A program made the translations under genes and the position numbers. From positions 15,266,233 through 15,330,232 of the forward strand of contig NC_058052.1 of assembly GCF_020085105.1 (NCBI RefSeq): a DNA stretch of 64,000 nt. The letters run 5' to 3'. The stretch is from Siniperca chuatsi (Eukaryota > Chordata > Actinopteri > Centrarchiformes > Sinipercidae). Positions 60,001 to 64,000 of this stretch are shown here, in pieces. Below the pieces are notes generated by a model. That model ran no database searches. It was not told where the DNA came from and was given only the letters and a program-made list of their open reading frames with translations. Numbering within the stretch: the stretch's first letter is position 1; every line of letters begins with the position of its first letter.

Positions 60001-63000
60001 CTGCTTCATCATCCTCACCCAAACCAAATCACTTTCTCTCCACAGATAACAGCCTGTTCAGTTTGGGGAATGACTCTGATTCAGTGGAGAGCAAGGAGAA
60101 TGGAGGTCCAGCTCCTAAGACCAATGCTGCTTCCAAACAGGTTCCTACAGGAGCTGGTGTTGGTGGAGGAGGAGGTGGGCTGTTTGATGATGAAGACGAG
60201 GATGATGACTTCTTCAGTGGTAAAAGCCTGAAAAAGTCTGAGTCTGGTAAGTGTGTGAATGTGGGCACTTCAGTGCTACAGTCCAAGTTCGGCTGGGATC
60301 CTCACCCTCAATCCACTGTGTGTTGGTTGTTTTTCCTTCTTTTTCAGCTGGACAGGAAAAACCGAAACCCAAGAAAGCTATTGACCTTTTTGATGATGAG
60401 GATGGTGACATATTCAGTGAGAAGTACAGTGCGCCAACTCCAGCTCAGAGCAAGAAGGAGGTAGTAGAAGAGCAGGTTAAACATCCTGAGAAGAAGGTAA
60501 AGGTCATCATACACGTGCAGTTGAACAGGATGGCTCACAGTATTAATAGTTGTATGAATTACATATTTTGTTTGGTATAGCTACATACAGTTTTTGTGGC
60601 CTGTAGAAGAGTTCCTATGTTGATGATTAATTGTTATGTTTAGATGCCGGCAGGGGCCATCTCCATGTTTGGTCCTGGGACTAAAAGCTTGCTCAGTGAG
60701 AGCCTGAAAAAACATCAACCATCTACCAGCGAGGAATCTGAGAAATCTGTGGAGGTCTGAATAGATCATTGTCTAACAATGTACTCCTGGAAAAAAAACA
60801 AATTAAGTGTGTTTTCATATGCAAAATGGCAGGGTTTTAAACAAGACTCCACTGGGCTTCAATAACCATAGTGTGTGCAGGCTGTCTAGCCTAAATTGTC
60901 AAAAGTTTTGCACTGACTTGTCATACACCAGTTATAGCAGTTTCAGTTTAAGTTGATGTTTTGTTTTTTTTGTTTTTTTGTTTTTTGTTTTTTTTAGGTT
61001 GTGTCTGCGCCTAGTCACTCGCAAGCGCATTTATCAGGCATGGATGCCATTAAATGAACAGACCTTGTTGCAGTCAGTATATTGATGTTTGCCATATTTG
61101 AGTGCAATCTGAGAAAAGGCCAAATTCGATTTAGTTTGGAGTACTCTGCTGGCCTTTATTCCTGTTGACACAGTTCAGTTCTCTTTGCTCTTTACCAGTA
61201 TTTTATTTAAAGACTAAAACCTGATACTTTCAAAATGGAAGATAGAATTTAGAAAGCTATTTATATTAAATTTTTATCTTCATGTTGTACATTTCAGAAT
61301 GGACCTGCTCCAGATGCTGGGAAGGCTGCTGTCAAGCAGACTCAGAAACCCCAGACCAGAGGCCTCTTCTCTGATGATGAAGACACTCCAGTAAGGCTCT
61401 CAAACTTTACTGGGAAAACAAAAGTGATAACAGTAATAAAAATTTTATTACACTATATATGTATTTGCTTTCCATAGGGATTTCCAACCATCCCTAAGAG
61501 CCAGTCTAAGCCTGAACCTACAAGCCTGGGCAAAACCAGCAAGGCCCCTTTATCATTATTTGATGATGAGGAAGAAGAGGTGAAACTAATTTGCTAATAT
61601 TTCGCACACACAAAACTGAATGAGGTTAGGTTTGTTTTTGCTGTGAGTACATTACATTAATCTTGTTCCACACCTTGCAGGATCTGTTCGCATCTGCAGC
61701 TAAATCTAAACCAAAACCTAAACAAGCTAAAGCCTCCACACCGCCACCCAGTAAGGCTGTGTCCAGCTCCCTCTTCAGTGATGACGAGGTATGAGAATAC
61801 AAAAAGTAATACTTTACTACTGCATACCAATATTTAATGGAAGGTACAATATGATATGTTATTTTCCCGAATATTTGAATGACAGGACCAGTGGATGAGT
61901 TCTAAAAGTAGTGCTGCTAAGCCAGAGGTCAAGACAGGAGGGATGAAGTCCAGTGTCAGTGCCCCCTCCAGTCTCCCCAGTGCCAAAATGTCTCACAAAA
62001 GTAGCCTCTTTGACGACGAAGATGATGACCTGTTTGCTCCAGCAAAAGAGTCAAGGTATTTTTTCTTTCAGTACATTAGAAACAGTGCAAAAACAAATCT
62101 GCTCACAATTGTATTAAAATCACTTTCATCATACTTTACAGAATAAGGTTCACTTTTTTGAAACATTGTATTGTCAGGAATTCTTATCTATCCTCTTGTT
62201 CTCTCTCTCTTTATAGTCAGAAGAAATCTCAGAGAGTTGCTCTCTTGTTTGAAGATGAGGGTGATAATGATGATGAAGATAAGGGATCCCTCTTTGGGAT
62301 CAAACCTGCTGTCAACACAAACACTGCAGCCTCAGCTGCTAAAGTGAGTACACTAACTTTTTTTGGAAAAATGTTTGTATTTCACATTTCACATTCATGA
62401 AAAGCAATCTTGTTTTGAAGCTTGCCTCCAGTGGGCTTTAAAACGGTTTAATAAGCTCAAGGGGTCAAAGAATTTTCTCAGCCTCTAGAGAACCATTAAG
62501 ATCAATTAAACAGAAAACACCAAATAAAAACATCACATTGGTTACACAATAGGGATGTTTTAAAATTAGATTCTGTGATAGTCAATTTATTACATCATTT
62601 AATTTGCTTTCTCTCCCGCACTGATATTAAATTCTTTTAATACCTGTATTCTTCACACACCTACTGTGGCCTCTCAGTCGTCCTCCCCGATAGAGAAATC
62701 AGAAGAGGTTGCAGTTTCTAGGATGGCAGCAGAGGACAAGCCTTCAGAGGAGGAGAAGCCAGCAGCAAAGACCTCTGAGCCGCTCCCGTCATCGCCCTTG
62801 CCAGAGAGCAGTGAAAGTAAAAAAAAGCCTGCTGGAGCAGTCAGTCTTTTCGGAGGCATCGACGTTCTTGCCAGCAAGCAGACAAAGAGCCCGCTGGATG
62901 AAGCTGACAATGATGACGGCTTCCTCTCTAAGGACAGCCCACCACCCAATGTTATAAAGGAGGAGAAGAAGGAAGAGAAAGTCAAAACAAACACTGTTAG

Positions 63001-63775
63001 TCTATTTGATGATGAGGAGGAAGATGAATCGGATTGGAATGATCCAATATTCACACCAAGTAAACCCACAGCAAGAAACACACTAAAGGTTTGTATGAAT
63101 TACGATAAACGTAAGAATAGTGTGAAGAATTGATTACCATTACCGTTTCTCCTGCTATCAAGGTATTAAAATGTGTGTATTTAATTTTTACAGCCTACAG
63201 AGGAGCGACCGCAAGCAAAGAGCACAGGTGTGTTCCAGGATGAGGAGCTGCTGTTCAGTCAGACGCAGCAGAAGGATAATGACCCAGATGTTGATCTCTT
63301 TGCCACTTCAGGGAAAGCTGCAGTCAGTACATTAGATATTCTTATCTGTTTGTATTTGTTTTTTTTCTCTGCACACAGATGTCTTTCACTACATGGTAAG
63401 GATACATTACTATGTTTACTTTTTAGAGCTCCAAGCCCAGCTCAGCAAAGCCAGCAGCACAAAGTCTGTTTGCAGATGACGATGAGGATGACCTCTTCAG
63501 CTCCATCAAGCCAAAAGCTCCTCCTCCGGTAGCAATTAGATTACAGTTATGCTGGATTCCTGCATCCATAGCATCATATATTTACAGTACATTAGAAAGA
63601 AAACCAGCTGTGTAAATAGTCATTGAACTCAATCTCAGACTTTAGATCAGTGGGAGATTTCATATATCTCTTGTTTTTCCTCTTTCATTTTCATTCTCAG
63701 AAAGTAGCAGAGAAGCCCAGTAAACCTAATGACAGAGCACCACTAGCAAGTCCAGAATCTGTATCAGAGATTCAG
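57035..63775 (+). CDS. washc2: WASH complex subunit 2 (WASHC2/FAM21), 5' portion; gene continues past the window
   Basis: Twenty-five coding exons give 1,018 codons, open and in frame: 57,035-57,178; 57,381-57,545; 57,732-57,800; 57,987-58,160; 58,276-58,369; 58,450-58,511; 58,607-58,663; 58,764-58,862; 58,999-59,083; 59,273-59,332; 59,461-59,582; 59,699-59,789; 59,904-59,957; 60,046-60,246; 60,348-60,496; 60,644-60,754; 61,298-61,390; 61,478-61,579; 61,681-61,788; 61,886-62,055; 62,217-62,343; 62,678-63,088; 63,194-63,322; 63,427-63,528; 63,701-63,775 (donor follows). The first about 220 aa are the WASH-assembling head ('[20 protein letters not shown]', '[20 protein letters not shown]', '[20 protein letters not shown]'). 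The rest is the long unstructured tail with many LF-acidic-LF (LFa) motifs such as [11 protein letters not shown]. In mammals these bind VPS35/retromer and CapZ on endosomes. '[12 protein letters not shown]' and '[21 protein letters not shown]' are strongly conserved. The exon-10 acceptor ('ttggaag') is weak. The lipid-binding C-terminus lies beyond 64,000. Confidence 0.96.
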
Positions 63776-64000
63776 GTGAGCCTACTGTAAGCAAATACTG
63801 TAGCTCCAATAATATCATGGAGTATGTTGTTTCTTTGAGCCAAAAACACACACACACCTGTGTGGCCATGCGGTTTTGATTCAGGGTTTATTTTGCTTGT
63901 ATTTTTAATACAAGTTTTAATATTTTTGCTGTTTTGTTTTTTTTAATACTTTCTTATGTTGTCACAATTTATCGGCTGTTGAAAGATAGTGTTGTTTCTA

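Overview
This is nuclear DNA from a ray-finned fish, most likely a percomorph teleost. The evidence is split genes with GT-AG introns, AATAAA polyadenylation signals, CA/AG/AT microsatellites and decayed fish-type LINEs and MITEs. Five protein-coding genes can be assembled exon by exon from the sequence. There are no operons, CRISPR arrays or prokaryotic features, and I recognised no tRNA or rRNA gene.

Layout. Positions 1-19,680 are a gene-poor stretch of decayed transposons and microsatellites, with one doubtful exon near 15.7 kb. avpi1 lies on the minus strand (coding 20,781-21,475, non-coding first exon near 22.7-22.85 kb) and is head-to-head with marveld1 (plus strand, coding 23,847-24,344). 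A roughly 0.6-kb shared promoter with a perfect palindromic cAMP-response element separates them. Positions 25.25-32.8 kb are intergenic and carry a broken LINE with a restriction-like endonuclease and a 94-bp perfect AT palindrome. pgam1 (plus strand, 33,067-36,162, four exons, exactly 254 aa) follows, then a dead L2-type LINE (37.48-39.24 kb) that stops about 260 bp short of the slf2 start codon. slf2 (plus strand, 39,499-52,841) assembles into 21 coding exons and 1,503 codons. washc2 (FAM21; non-coding exon ending 55,786, coding from 57,035) runs off the right edge after 25 coding exons and 1,018 codons.

How the genes relate. They are not a pathway. pgam1 is glycolytic. slf2 recruits the SMC5/6 complex to DNA damage. 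washc2 is the retromer- and CapZ-binding tail subunit of the endosomal WASH complex. marveld1 is a four-pass MARVEL membrane protein. avpi1 is a small vasopressin-inducible protein. From memory, their human orthologues lie on chromosome 10q (pgam1, avpi1, marveld1 and slf2 in 10q24; washc2 paralogues in 10q11), so this looks like an ancient linkage block. As I recall, avpi1 and marveld1 are also head-to-head in mammals.

Most notable items: (1) slf2 has a C-terminal extension of about 230 aa with no counterpart in the human protein as I remember it. It contains an acidic coding minisatellite of five 63-bp (21-aa) units. (2) A perfect CRE lies in the promoter of a vasopressin-inducible gene. 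(3) A canonical RFX X-box lies in the washc2 promoter. (4) slf2 has two NAGNAG tandem acceptors. (5) The LF-acidic modules of washc2 are repeatedly interrupted by phase-0 introns. (6) Several MITE families are present in multiple copies, including a PIF/Harbinger element with intact TTA target duplication inside an slf2 intron. No wholly new system was found; the strongest novelty candidate is the slf2 tail.
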